The notes beneath the pieces are model-generated. The model had not been told where the DNA came from, did not search any database, and saw nothing but the letters and a program-made list of their open reading frames with translations. From JBPYCR01 sp051846915 (GTDB lineage: Bacteria; Bacillota; Bacilli; Bacillales; Amphibacillaceae), in assembly GCF_051846915.1 (NCBI RefSeq), contig NZ_JBPYCR010000008.1, positions 1 to 64,000 of the forward strand: a stretch of DNA of 64,000 nt, read 5' to 3'. Numbering within the stretch: the stretch's first letter is position 1; every line of letters begins with the position of its first letter. The translations under genes and the position numbers were made by a program. Of the stretch, positions 52,318 to 61,088 are shown in pieces.

Positions 52318-54110
52318 CAGCAATTGGTTACTTTTTAAAGAAAATCCATAAATACGCGGGTAAAAGAATGTATTTTAATCTCTTTGGAATGATGCTGATG
52401 GGCTTTTTGGAAGGTGGCATTATTTTATTGCTCGTACCTATGATTAGTATAACTGGAATCGTTGATGTGAACTTGGACGGTATTCCTTTTATGCATTATT
52501 TTCAGTTTTTAAAGGAACTTCCGATTTCGACGGGATTGCCTATTATTTTAAGTGGATTTGTCATCTTAGTCATTGGTCAGCATTTGCTTTATAGACAAAT
52601 GTCAATTCGTAATACGATCATTCATCAAGGCTTCTTAAGACATATTCGGACTGAGACATATCAATCCGTTCTTTATTCCAATTGGGATTTTTTTATTAAA
52701 AGACGAAAATCAGATATCGTTAACTTACTACGTACGGAAATATCCCGTACAACATCAGGAATTAATTCATTACTGCAATTTTTTTCTTCTTTTATTTTTA
52801 CAATGATACAAGTTGGTCTGGCATTTTTCCTATCCGCAAAAATTACTGCACTTGTTTTATGTTGTGGAACGATCTTGCTCATTTTTAATCGGAAGTTTTT
52901 TAAAAAGTCACTTGCATTAGGAAGAAGAAACTATACGCTTGGAAAAGATTATGTAGCCGGTGTTAGTGAACAAATCAACGGTATGAAAGATGTAAAGAGT
53001 AACACACTGGAAGCGTCTCGAATGAACTGGTTTATGTCCATTACCGAAAAAATGCAAAATGAACAAGTGAACTATACCAAGTTACGAACAACTTCGCAAT
53101 TATATTATAAAATAGCATCTGCCATTTTAATTGCTGTTTTTATTTATATAGCTGTTCAACTGTTTCAAACAGAGGGTGCTCAATTGTTACTCATTGTTGT
53201 TATTTTCTCTAGGTTATGGCCGACGATAGCCGATATTCAAGCATCGGTTGAAAAAATCGCCACAACCGTGCCGGCTTTTGAAGCCGTAAAACAATTACAA
53301 ATGGATAGTAAGCGTGCAAAGGAACTCGATGAATCAGTCATTAGAGATTCGGGAGTTTACAAACTTAACGAGTCAATCAGATGCCAACGCTTGTCTTTTC
53401 GTTACGATAAAAAGCGCCCCTCATATGCATTAAATAATATCAATCTTGTTATTCGTGCTAATGAAATGACGGCAGTCGTCGGCAAATCGGGTGCCGGTAA
53501 AAGCACACTTATTGATATATTAATGGGGTTGAATGAACCGGAGGACGGACACATACTAATTGATGGAGCACCTTTGGAGAGAAGAAATCTCATTGCGTGG
53601 CGCCGAGCAGTCAGCTATGTTCCACAAGATCCCTTTTTATTTAATGCAACGATTAGGGAAAACTTGCAGCTTGTGATGGAGGAAGCAGATGAAAAAGAGA
53701 TGTGGAAAGCGCTGGAATTTTCGTCTGCAGCTGAATTTGTACGCAATCTTCCCCAAGGATTAGATACGCTAGTCGGAGATAGAGGAATGAAACTCTCAGG
53801 TGGAGAACGACAGCGACTTGTTCTTGCACGAGCCATTCTGCGCAAACCATCTATTCTTATACTTGATGAAGCAACAAGCTCGCTTGATACGGATAATGAG
53901 GCAAGAATCCAAGCGGCGCTGGAGGGCTTGAAAGGGAAGATGACAATCGTTGTTATTGCACATCGGTTATCAACAATCCAGCATGCAGACCAGGTTATCG
54001 TATTAGATCAGGGGAATGTCATTCAAAACGGGGGTTTTTCCCAATTGTCCAAAGATCGTCAAGGTGTCTTTCGGCATTTGCTGCATAACCAAATCGGTGC
54101 AACGAGATAA
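52314..54110 (+). CDS. ABC exporter of the RiPP cluster (lasso D type)
   Basis: A 598-residue half-transporter with six membrane helices in residues 15-310 and an ATPase domain: Walker A GKSGAGKST, Q-loop YVPQDPF, signature LSGGERQR and Walker B ILILDEATSSLD. It overlaps the nucleotidyltransferase gene by 4 nt. By position it exports the mature peptide. Peptidase-type N-terminal domains are absent, as expected when B2 removes the leader. Confidence 0.87.
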   Translation: MTAIGYFLKKIHKYAGKRMYFNLFGMMLMGFLEGGIILLLVPMISITGIVDVNLDGIPFMHYFQFLKELPISTGLPIILSGFVILVIGQHLLYRQMSIRNTIIHQGFLRHIRTETYQSVLYSNWDFFIKRRKSDIVNLLRTEISRTTSGINSLLQFFSSFIFTMIQVGLAFFLSAKITALVLCCGTILLIFNRKFFKKSLALGRRNYTLGKDYVAGVSEQINGMKDVKSNTLEASRMNWFMSITEKMQNEQVNYTKLRTTSQLYYKIASAILIAVFIYIAVQLFQTEGAQLLLIVVIFSRLWPTIADIQASVEKIATTVPAFEAVKQLQMDSKRAKELDESVIRDSGVYKLNESIRCQRLSFRYDKKRPSYALNNINLVIRANEMTAVVGKSGAGKSTLIDILMGLNEPEDGHILIDGAPLERRNLIAWRRAVSYVPQDPFLFNATIRENLQLVMEEADEKEMWKALEFSSAAEFVRNLPQGLDTLVGDRGMKLSGGERQRLVLARAILRKPSILILDEATSSLDTDNEARIQAALEGLKGKMTIVVIAHRLSTIQHADQVIVLDQGNVIQNGGFSQLSKDRQGVFRHLLHNQIGATR

Positions 54111-54137
54111 ATCGTGTAACAAGGTGGAGGATTTTCG

Positions 54138-55121
54138 GTGAGTAAAATAAAAAAAGGCTTTGTTGTCTTAATCGTTGCCCTAGTATGTCTATTTGTATTT
54201 ATGTTTTGGGACAATGAACGGATCACAGTTCGGGAACAAGCGATTGTTCTGGAAAATTTACCGGACGCGCTGGATGATTACACAATCCTGCAAGTCAGTG
54301 ATCTGCACGATAAAATGTTTGGGAAAAACCAGCACAGATTGGCAAACGTCATTAATTCACTTGATTTTGATGCGATTGTGTTTACGGGAGATATGGTTGA
54401 CGATGCGGAAAAGTTAGAAGAAGACGTGCCTTTTTTTATTTTGCTCGACCAACTTGATCATCAGGACAACCGTTTCTTTGTACTTGGAAATGATGATCCG
54501 CCAAGCTATGACGTAAGCCCTGTTTTGGAAAAGAGTTTCTTTATCAAAGAATTGGAAAAAAGAGGAGTGCAGTTTGTAGAATCTGTCTTGACTGTTGAAC
54601 AAGGAGATGCGCGTGTTCATTTTGCGAATGTGGAATTATCCCTAGTGAAGAAAAAGGATTATGTTAGCACGATTAATGGGGTTGATTATAAAGACTATAT
54701 GAAGACAGAAGCGTACAAAAGTCATGAGAGAAAAAACTGGGCAAAGACGGCCGTTTTTGAACAAGCTGGAGAAAAGGATGTATTCATTGGGCTGACCCAC
54801 TACCCAATTTCGGATATTCGTTATGACTATATTAAAAATGATTCAAAAACAATTTGGCGCGATTTTGATGTCATCCTTGCTGGTCATTACCACGGGGGAC
54901 AAATCCGTCTCCCCTTTTTAGGAGCCATGTTTATTCCTGATCCGTGGTACGAACCGAACAGCTTTTTTCCACCGCAGGATCGTGTGCAAGGATTATGGGA
55001 AGTAGGGGAAACACAGCAATATGTCAGTGCTGGCCTTGGTACGAGCGAAGCGATTCCGTTTTTGAAATTTCGATTATTCAATCCACCTGAAATTAACATC
55101 TTAACGTTGAAACGAAAATGA
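54138..55121 (+). CDS. Membrane-anchored metallophosphoesterase (YkuE-like)
   Basis: A 327-residue protein with an N-terminal signal anchor (about residues 6-24) and an extracytoplasmic calcineurin-like domain: LQVSDLHDKMFG, FTGDMVDD, LGNDDPP (GNHD-type motif with Asp for His), THYPIS and AGHYHGGQIR. The GTG start follows GGTGGAGG. It is 27 nt after the exporter, so it may be the last gene of the RiPP operon and could act on an exported phosphorylated product. YkuE-type housekeeping function is the alternative. Confidence 0.8.
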   Translation: MSKIKKGFVVLIVALVCLFVFMFWDNERITVREQAIVLENLPDALDDYTILQVSDLHDKMFGKNQHRLANVINSLDFDAIVFTGDMVDDAEKLEEDVPFFILLDQLDHQDNRFFVLGNDDPPSYDVSPVLEKSFFIKELEKRGVQFVESVLTVEQGDARVHFANVELSLVKKKDYVSTINGVDYKDYMKTEAYKSHERKNWAKTAVFEQAGEKDVFIGLTHYPISDIRYDYIKNDSKTIWRDFDVILAGHYHGGQIRLPFLGAMFIPDPWYEPNSFFPPQDRVQGLWEVGETQQYVSAGLGTSEAIPFLKFRLFNPPEINILTLKRK

Positions 55122-55302
55122 TGGTACAAGTTTTAACTTCTTAAAAAGTCTCATACTATTACTTGCAAACTGAAGCTTCTAAGAAAGTAAAGCTTCGAAC
55201 GAAATATAGGAGAGTTTCTGTGTGCAAATGAAAAGTCGGCATCACAGAATGTGTGCCGATAGGGTTATTTAAAGGTCATAAAATATAAAATTTTGTTCAT
55301 AG

Positions 55303-55424
55303 CTGTCTAGCTTAAGCGCCCAGCCCCTCGAGGTCTTAAGCAAAAACTCTTCGTGGCAATAACCGCCACTACGATTTCTTGCTTAAGCTATGCCTGCGGC
55401 TGACCAGGGCGCTTGCGCTTTTCT
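55303..55424. repeat. Bacillaceae interspersed repeat between convergent genes
   Basis: The 307-nt gap 55122-55428 holds this 120-bp repeat and two smaller hairpins (55171-55195 GAAGCTT/AAGCTTC and 55233-55260). The repeat begins CTGTCTAGCTTAAGCGCC, contains an inverted pair CTTAAGCAA/TTGCTTAAG, and ends with AGGGCGCTTGCGCTTTTC. It resembles widely repeated intergenic elements in Bacillus genomes that begin TGTCTAGCTCCAGCGCC, as I recall. It can fold strongly and may serve as a terminator for both neighbours. Confidence 0.7.
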
Positions 55425-55428
55425 TTTT

Positions 55429-56490
55429 CTAATGCCGTTTATGCAGCCAGAGTACGCCTGACTTTGCAAGGCGTGGTAATAGTCCAGTTAAAGATTTTTG
55501 GAACATGCTTCCAAATCCGTCCGATTTCCCTAATGAACCTAAAGTACCTCGGAGTCGGATCTCCTTTGGCTTTTTTGGCTCTTTGTTATGGAAAATATCA
55601 TGAAGAACTTCTGCAAGCTGTTCTCCCTGCTGTCCCGCTAATTGCCCACTTGGAGAAAACTCAGAGGATGCGCAATCTCCGATGACGTACACATTCGGTT
55701 GAGTCGGGACTTGGTAAAAGTTATTGACTACAATTTTTTCTTGCTCATCTTTTTCAAATGGCAATTCACGAACGAGATGATGCGGCTGAACGCCTGCAGT
55801 CCATATTGTGACATCATTTACATAACATACACCATTGTTGCAAACCCCATCTTTTTCTACATATTCCACATTAGCGTGATGCAGAACATCTACATCATTT
55901 CGAATGAACCAATCTGCAACATAAGCTTGTACTTTTGGATCAAAAGCGCTTAGAACAGAAGCCCCGCGATCAAGTAGTCGAATATTTAAATCTGGACGGC
56001 TTTCTCTGACTTCAGAAGCAACCTCAATACCGCTTAACCCTGCCCCGACAATAGATACCTTACCATAAGCTTTTAGATTTCCAACGGCAAGCCCGGCATG
56101 TCGGGCCTTTGAGAAGGTTTGCACACTTTCTGTGAACGCTTCTGCTCCTTCTATTCCATGGTAATTATCTTCGCATCCGATTCCTATGACTAAATAATCG
56201 TAGGTAACAGGATCGCTTTTATCTTTAAAGGTTAATTGTTGGTTTTCTATATCAATGGCATTCACTTCTGCGAAGACATATTTTACATGATCATTGGTTG
56301 GGAAAGCTGAACGTACATCTGTATCCGCAGAAGTTCCGGCTACAATGGTATAAAATTCCGTTTTCATCGAATGATATGGATTCTTATCAACAACAATAAT
56401 TTCCAAATCTTCGGGCAAATGTTGGTTTATTAATCCATACAACAATTTGATCCCACCATAACCGCCGCCCAGTATTACTAATCTTTTCAT
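55429..56490 (-). CDS. NDH-2-like FAD-dependent oxidoreductase (YutJ-like)
   Basis: A 353-residue FAD/NAD(P) oxidoreductase of the type II NADH dehydrogenase family. LVILGGGYGGIKLL binds FAD, SIVGAGLSGIEVASEV binds NAD(P), and YVIGDCASSEF is the second FAD motif. The protein resembles YutJ/YumB-type enzymes of Bacillus. The C-terminal membrane helix of classic Ndh is not evident, but the last 30 residues are amphipathic. Single gene on the minus strand. Confidence 0.88.
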   Translation of the reverse strand: MKRLVILGGGYGGIKLLYGLINQHLPEDLEIIVVDKNPYHSMKTEFYTIVAGTSADTDVRSAFPTNDHVKYVFAEVNAIDIENQQLTFKDKSDPVTYDYLVIGIGCEDNYHGIEGAEAFTESVQTFSKARHAGLAVGNLKAYGKVSIVGAGLSGIEVASEVRESRPDLNIRLLDRGASVLSAFDPKVQAYVADWFIRNDVDVLHHANVEYVEKDGVCNNGVCYVNDVTIWTAGVQPHHLVRELPFEKDEQEKIVVNNFYQVPTQPNVYVIGDCASSEFSPSGQLAGQQGEQLAEVLHDIFHNKEPKKPKEIRLRGTLGSLGKSDGFGSMFQKSLTGLLPRLAKSGVLWLHKRH

Positions 56491-56618
56491 CAGATGACCC
56501 CGCTTTTCATAGACATATTTTAAAACTCCTCAATCCGTTCGAGGTAGTTTACGCTTTGCACTAAGCGTAACAAAAAATGAATAATAACTCTAGCAATTTT
56601 GCGCGAATGAAGATAAGA

Positions 56619-57854
56619 CTAGTTGGTGGCGTACCAATTGCTGATCTTTTCATCAGAAGGCAGTAGAAAAGATAACAAACCGAGCAAAGGCAAAAAGGAA
56701 ATCACCAGCATTGTAGGAGTTAGCCCGAACCAATCAATAAGTGAACCGAGTGCAACAGATCCAACCGCACCCATTCCAAATGCCAACCCGATAATTAAGC
56801 CGGACATCGTCCCAATTTTTCCCGGAATTAATTCTTGTGCATACACGACTGCAACAGAAAAACTGGATAACAATAAAAAACCGATTAAACCGAGCACGAG
56901 TAACGCGATTATAGGACCGGCATAAGGCAACAAAATCGCAAGTGGCGCCGGTATTAATAAAGAAGTAATAATGATATTTCGCTTTCCAAATCGATCTGCA
57001 AGCGGACCGCCCAAAAACGTTCCCAATGCCCCCATAAATAAAAAGGTGAAAATATAAATTTGTGCTTGGGCGATGGACAGTCCATAACCGTCAATCGCAT
57101 AGAATGCATAAAAATTGGAAATGGCACTATGATACCAAGAACGAGCAAAAACAATAAATACAAGAACAATGACAGCATTTTTAATCGCCTTGGATACTCC
57201 GGCATCTTTTTGACCGGAAGCTTTGGAAGTTGATTTGGTTTTGGTGTAAGCGGCGATTTGCTCTTTATACCATTTTGCAATATAAGTAAGAAATAGAACC
57301 GCTAAAAAAGCAATAAATGTGAACCAAATCGCTCCTATTTGTCCTAATGGAACGAGAATTAAGGCAGTAATAATCGGTGCGAGCGCCTGACCACTATTGC
57401 CGCCAACTTGATATATGGATTGAGCTAAACCTCTCCTTGTTCCCGCCGCTAAAAATGCAACGCGGGAACCTTCGGGATGAAAAATTGCAGATCCTAAGCC
57501 AATAAAAATAACGCTAATGAGGATTGTCCAGAAATTAGGAGCAAGCGCTAATCCGAGCATGCCAAACATGCTGGACATAAGACCAATCGGAAGCGCATAT
57601 GGCATTGGGCGTTTATCGGTGTACATTCCTACAGCAGGCTGCATGACAGATGAGACCATATTTACAGTAAAAGCAATGAGCCCAAGCTGTGTAAAACTTA
57701 ATCCCAGTGATTTTTCTAATATAGGGAACATTGCTGGGATAACAGCTTGTATGGAGTCGTTTAACAAGTGACAAAGACCTATGATAAGTAAAATAGAATA
57801 GATTGTTTTGCTTTCCGGCCTTTGTTTGGATAGGATGCTTGCTGGCTTACTCAA
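56619..57854 (-). CDS. MFS exporter, fosmidomycin-resistance (Fsr)-like
   Basis: A 411-residue major facilitator with twelve hydrophobic segments. LCHLLNDSIQAVIPAMFPI, GSAIFHPEGSRVA and YQVGGNSGQALAP are typical of the Fsr-like drug exporter subgroup. The substrate cannot be told from sequence; fosmidomycin export is the founding activity of the family. Upstream, 57855-58263 has no gene; it contains a perfect palindrome at 57963-57984. Confidence 0.87.
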   Translation of the reverse strand: MSKPASILSKQRPESKTIYSILLIIGLCHLLNDSIQAVIPAMFPILEKSLGLSFTQLGLIAFTVNMVSSVMQPAVGMYTDKRPMPYALPIGLMSSMFGMLGLALAPNFWTILISVIFIGLGSAIFHPEGSRVAFLAAGTRRGLAQSIYQVGGNSGQALAPIITALILVPLGQIGAIWFTFIAFLAVLFLTYIAKWYKEQIAAYTKTKSTSKASGQKDAGVSKAIKNAVIVLVFIVFARSWYHSAISNFYAFYAIDGYGLSIAQAQIYIFTFLFMGALGTFLGGPLADRFGKRNIIITSLLIPAPLAILLPYAGPIIALLVLGLIGFLLLSSFSVAVVYAQELIPGKIGTMSGLIIGLAFGMGAVGSVALGSLIDWFGLTPTMLVISFLPLLGLLSFLLPSDEKISNWYATN

Positions 57855-58339
57855 ATAATTACCTTCTCTCTATTTCTTTCTCGCATAATTGAATTGTTGT
57901 TCTTTTATGAAAGATACCATAATTTCATTGACAACGCATGTATAAACGCTCGGAAACGGATGTGTGTTTAATAAAATAAACACATATACTCGTTCTTTTG
58001 TGCAATGGCTTTTTAAATGTAGGAGTGCATCTTACAATCTGAAATACATCGTGATATAAAGAGGAACCTATCTACTTAGATGAAGAAAGATGAAAAGTTT
58101 TAAAAATGCCTATAAACAGTAGTCTCGTGGAATTAACATAGAAGGGTTATAAGTGCATAGTATAATAAAGGGTGCCCAGGCTGATCATAGAAAGTATATC
58201 TTTTACTAAATAGTACCTCGAAAACGATTAAATAGGATAACAAGAATAGTAACTTATTACACCAAAAAACGCTCAAGTTATGAGCGTTTTTTCTGAAACT
58301 AACCTTAATTATTAACAGATGGAGGTGTTAAATGGTACG
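57855..58339. other. Intergenic region upstream of the MFS gene
   Basis: No coding frame is convincing. It carries a perfect inverted repeat with arms TGTGTTTA (57963-57970) and TAAACACA (57977-57984) about 110 nt before the MFS start, two unpaired GTTCTTT half-sites (57899-57905, 57992-57998), and the nirK terminator at 58264-58292. I see no clear promoter for the MFS gene. Confidence 0.5.
58264..58292. terminator. Terminator downstream of nirK
   Basis: AAAAAACGCTCA (58264-58275) and TGAGCGTTTTTT (58281-58292) form a perfect 12-bp stem with a 5-nt loop. It is symmetric, and lies 48 nt after the minus-strand nirK stop. Confidence 0.9.
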
Positions 58340-59368
58340 TTATTCAGCTGTAACTTCTATGGTTCCAACTGCCCCTTTTGTCGCATGATTGAATTGATGC
58401 GTAACAAATGGATAGGTGCCTTCTTCATTTAGTGTGAATTCTACAACTGCTCCACCACTTGCTGGCAACATGACGGTCTGCATTCCTTCAAAGTGGTTCG
58501 CTGGATTTCCATCGAGATAAACGTCCTCCATAATCGTACCAACGACGTGGAAAGAGCTTACTTCGTTCGGACCGACATTATTTATATAAAGCCGTATTTT
58601 ATCACCGGCTTTTGCTTTCAATGGCTCATCCTTCAACGCAGTGACCGTTCCGTTTGTATTTGGTTGTCCTTCATGCAAGGCTTTAGCAGAGAAGACGACT
58701 TGGCTAGGAACTCCATTTGTCATATTATCCAAATCATTGTATTTATACCATTCGTTTTGAATAACGACATATTCTTGATCAATTTCATTATCAGTAGGGA
58801 ATCCGTCTTTCGGTTTTACGATGATAACGCCGTGCATTCCGTTAGCTATATGAGATAATACTGGATCGGTTGCACAATGATACATAAATACGCCTGGTGT
58901 AGATGTTGGAAAAGAAAACGTTCCATCCTCATTTGGTGCAACATCAGCAAATCCAATGTCAGGGTTCGTATGAACGGCGTGTAAATCGATACTGTGTGGA
59001 ATCGCCGGATCCATATTGTCGAGCGTAAAGTGTAGATTATCTCCTTCTTCTACAACAATGAGCGGTCCAGGAGCTTCCCCGTTAAAGGTCCACGCTTTGT
59101 ACTTATAACCTGGTTCAATTTCAATATCAGTTATTTGTGTCGTCATTTCTATATAAACATCTTTTCCATCACGTTCTATTTTAAGTGGAATTGGATCTTG
59201 ATTTAAGTCTTGGTGAGGTTTTATAACTTCTGTTTCTGCATGTACTTTTTGATCAGATTGCAATTCATTTGGTTCGGTTTGTTCCAGTTGGGTTGTACCA
59301 CAGGCAGAGAGCAACAGGACGGCAGCACTTATTCCAACAGTTGCGCGAAATGTAATTTTTTTAAACAT
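58340..59368 (-). CDS. nirK: Copper-containing nitrite reductase lipoprotein
   Basis: A 342-residue NirK that reduces nitrite to nitric oxide at the outer face of the membrane. A lipoprotein signal (LLLSAC, Cys23) is followed by two cupredoxin domains. Type 1 copper ligands are in HCATDPVLSHIANGM; type 2 ligands in HSIDLHAVH and in FVTHQFNHA near the C-terminus. Length fits Gram-positive NirK. An Fnr-type palindrome upstream is centred at -41.5 from the predicted promoter start, so anaerobic activation is likely. No other denitrification gene is adjacent. Confidence 0.94.
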   Translation of the reverse strand: MFKKITFRATVGISAAVLLLSACGTTQLEQTEPNELQSDQKVHAETEVIKPHQDLNQDPIPLKIERDGKDVYIEMTTQITDIEIEPGYKYKAWTFNGEAPGPLIVVEEGDNLHFTLDNMDPAIPHSIDLHAVHTNPDIGFADVAPNEDGTFSFPTSTPGVFMYHCATDPVLSHIANGMHGVIIVKPKDGFPTDNEIDQEYVVIQNEWYKYNDLDNMTNGVPSQVVFSAKALHEGQPNTNGTVTALKDEPLKAKAGDKIRLYINNVGPNEVSSFHVVGTIMEDVYLDGNPANHFEGMQTVMLPASGGAVVEFTLNEEGTYPFVTHQFNHATKGAVGTIEVTAE

Positions 59369-59453
59369 GCTTGCTCACCTCTCTGGATATTTATTTTTTA
59401 ATTTAATAAGGGCCTTATTGTGTTTGGTAGAGGTCTTTCTTAACCTCACTTAT

Positions 59454-59497
59454 AGTATAGGGTATTCAATATATATCGCTTGTGATTTAGATCACAA
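59454..59497 (-). promoter_or_regulatory. Fnr-dependent promoter of nirK
   Basis: On the minus strand the palindrome TTGTGATCTAAATCACAA (59480-59497) contains TGTGA-N6-TCACA, the consensus for Fnr/Crp proteins, including Bacillus Fnr. A -10 hexamer TATACT occupies 59459-59454. Taking the start at the usual distance, the site centre falls at -41.5, the class II activator position. It lies in the 343-nt divergent gap (59369-59711), whose other half has a weak hairpin at 59587-59611 and no clear promoter for the kinase gene. Confidence 0.75.
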
Positions 59498-59711
59498 AAT
59501 TGACCTCAATTATGAACAAACAGTGAATGCTAATCGGAATTCATATAAGGTCCCTATAGTGTAGATTGAGTATAATTTGTTTCCAAGGGAATAATTTGAC
59601 TTTCCCTTTTTGTGAAAAGATGAGCATATTGTTTTTAAATTATATTCGTGTACACTAAAAAGTAAGAAAATTTTAATAAAGGGAGAACTTAGATTCGAAG
59701 GAGGGAAAAAG

Positions 59712-60665
59712 ATGGGCAGAAGTGGTGTCATTTCAATGGGAGAAGCTTTAATTGATTTTATTCCGACAGATGAATTTAATTTGGTATACCAAAAAAGCCC
59801 TGGTGGCGCTCCGGCCAATGTAGCTGTAGGTGTTGCAAGATTAGGAGGCAGATCAACTTTTTTAGGAAAAGTGGGTCAAGATAGTTTAGGAGCATTTTTG
59901 ACATTAACGCTTAAAGAATACGGTGTGCGAATTGATCTAATTCAATCAACATTACGTGCCAAAACAGGGTTTACGCTTGTCACAAATCATCCGGATGGGG
60001 AAAGAAGTTTTGAGTTTTTTATTAACCCAAGTGCTGATCGTTATTTGGAGAATAAAGAAATTGATGTGGAAGATTTCACAAGTCATAAACTGTTACACTT
60101 CGGTTCTATTTCAATGATCGATCAACCGGCTAAAAAAGCGACTTATTATGCTGTTGAATTAGCTGAAAAATATAAAATGATTATATCATATGATCCCAAT
60201 TTACGAACAGTCTTGTGGGAATCAGATGAGACTGCTAGAGAAACAATTTTGTCTATGTTTAGAAAGGTTGATATTTTAAAGTTGTCTGACGAAGAGTTGA
60301 AATTTGTGACAAGTGAAGAAAAAATAAATAAAGGTATAGAAAAACTCCAAGATTACAATATTCCAATTATTTTTATAACGTGCGGCTCAGAAGGTGTGTA
60401 TGCGTGTAAAGAAAATATGTGCAAATTTATCCCTGCCATGAAGGTACAAGCAGTTGATACTACAGGTGCTGGAGATGGTTTTATGGCGGGGGTACTGTAC
60501 TTGATTAATAAGACCTATGAGAATGTTAATGAAATATCTATTGAAGACATCGTGCAAATTGCAAAATTTGCTACTGTGTCGGGTGGATTAGTCACATCAA
60601 AAAAAGGTGCAATGACAGCTCTGCCAACATTGGAAGAGGTGGAGAAGTTTGTGGAAAAATTATAA
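59712..60665 (+). CDS. PfkB-family sugar kinase (fructokinase-like)
   Basis: A 317-residue ribokinase-family enzyme. GEALIDFIP at the N-terminus, SPGGAPANVAVGVARLGG (about residues 29-46) and DTTGAGDGFMAGVLY (about 249-263, with the catalytic Asp) are clear. The pattern is nearest to fructokinase. It has an AAGGAGGG ribosome site and precedes a sugar isomerase and ABC-transporter unit, so it may phosphorylate the imported sugar. Confidence 0.9.
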   Translation: MGRSGVISMGEALIDFIPTDEFNLVYQKSPGGAPANVAVGVARLGGRSTFLGKVGQDSLGAFLTLTLKEYGVRIDLIQSTLRAKTGFTLVTNHPDGERSFEFFINPSADRYLENKEIDVEDFTSHKLLHFGSISMIDQPAKKATYYAVELAEKYKMIISYDPNLRTVLWESDETARETILSMFRKVDILKLSDEELKFVTSEEKINKGIEKLQDYNIPIIFITCGSEGVYACKENMCKFIPAMKVQAVDTTGAGDGFMAGVLYLINKTYENVNEISIEDIVQIAKFATVSGGLVTSKKGAMTALPTLEEVEKFVEKL

Positions 60666-60711
60666 ATCTGTACAAACTTAAGTTAATGGCTTAAAAACTT
60701 ATGTGTAGCGA

Positions 60712-60760
60712 AGGGGCTGGTATCAAAGGTTGTTGATAACAGCTCTTAATTTTTGTCGAA
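60712..60760 (+). terminator. Terminator after the sugar kinase gene
   Basis: GGGCTGGTATCAA pairs imperfectly with TTGATAACAGCTCT, followed by TAATTTTTG. It separates the kinase from the operon starting at 61089. Confidence 0.6.
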
Positions 60761-60821
60761 GAATTTAATGTAATCATTTTTTATAAATGCTAATTAAAAG
60801 CATTTAATATTAAAGCATATG

Positions 60822-60840
60822 TTTCAATCAAACATTGAAA
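60822..60840. promoter_or_regulatory. Palindrome upstream of the sugar operon
   Basis: TTTCAAT (60822-60828) and ATTGAAA (60834-60840) form a perfect inverted repeat with 5-nt centre, about 85 nt upstream of the -35 hexamer at 60925. It may be a regulator site, but no cognate regulator is seen. Confidence 0.3.
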
Positions 60841-60924
60841 TGATTATGCGTCTCGTGCTGATTATGAAAGTGATAGTTAAGATTATTTAACTACAAAACA
60901 AAGAATATACTTTTCTAAATAGCA

Positions 60925-60953
60925 TTGACAAATAACATGTATTGCATTATTAT
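60925..60953 (+). promoter_or_regulatory. Promoter of the sugar-uptake operon
   Basis: TTGACA (60925-60930) and TATTAT (60948-60953) have a 17-nt spacer. It leaves a leader of about 130 nt before the isomerase start at 61089. It is within a 423-nt gap (60666-61088) that otherwise holds only the terminator and palindrome. Confidence 0.75.
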
Positions 60954-61088
60954 GTTACAAACAAACATTAAATTCAAAAAATTCTAAAGGTGGTGTATAC
61001 ATAAAAAATAAAGACAAATAGGAACCGAAATAACTTTGATTTTGGATTGCATATATTTTTGTGAAAGATTTTTTAAGGAGGGGTTAAA

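Noticed and set aside
57899..57998. Two GTTCTTT half-sites upstream of the MFS exporter
   Set aside because: They lack the inverted GAAC partner at the right distance and there is no promoter arrangement like that at the eps or RiPP loci.
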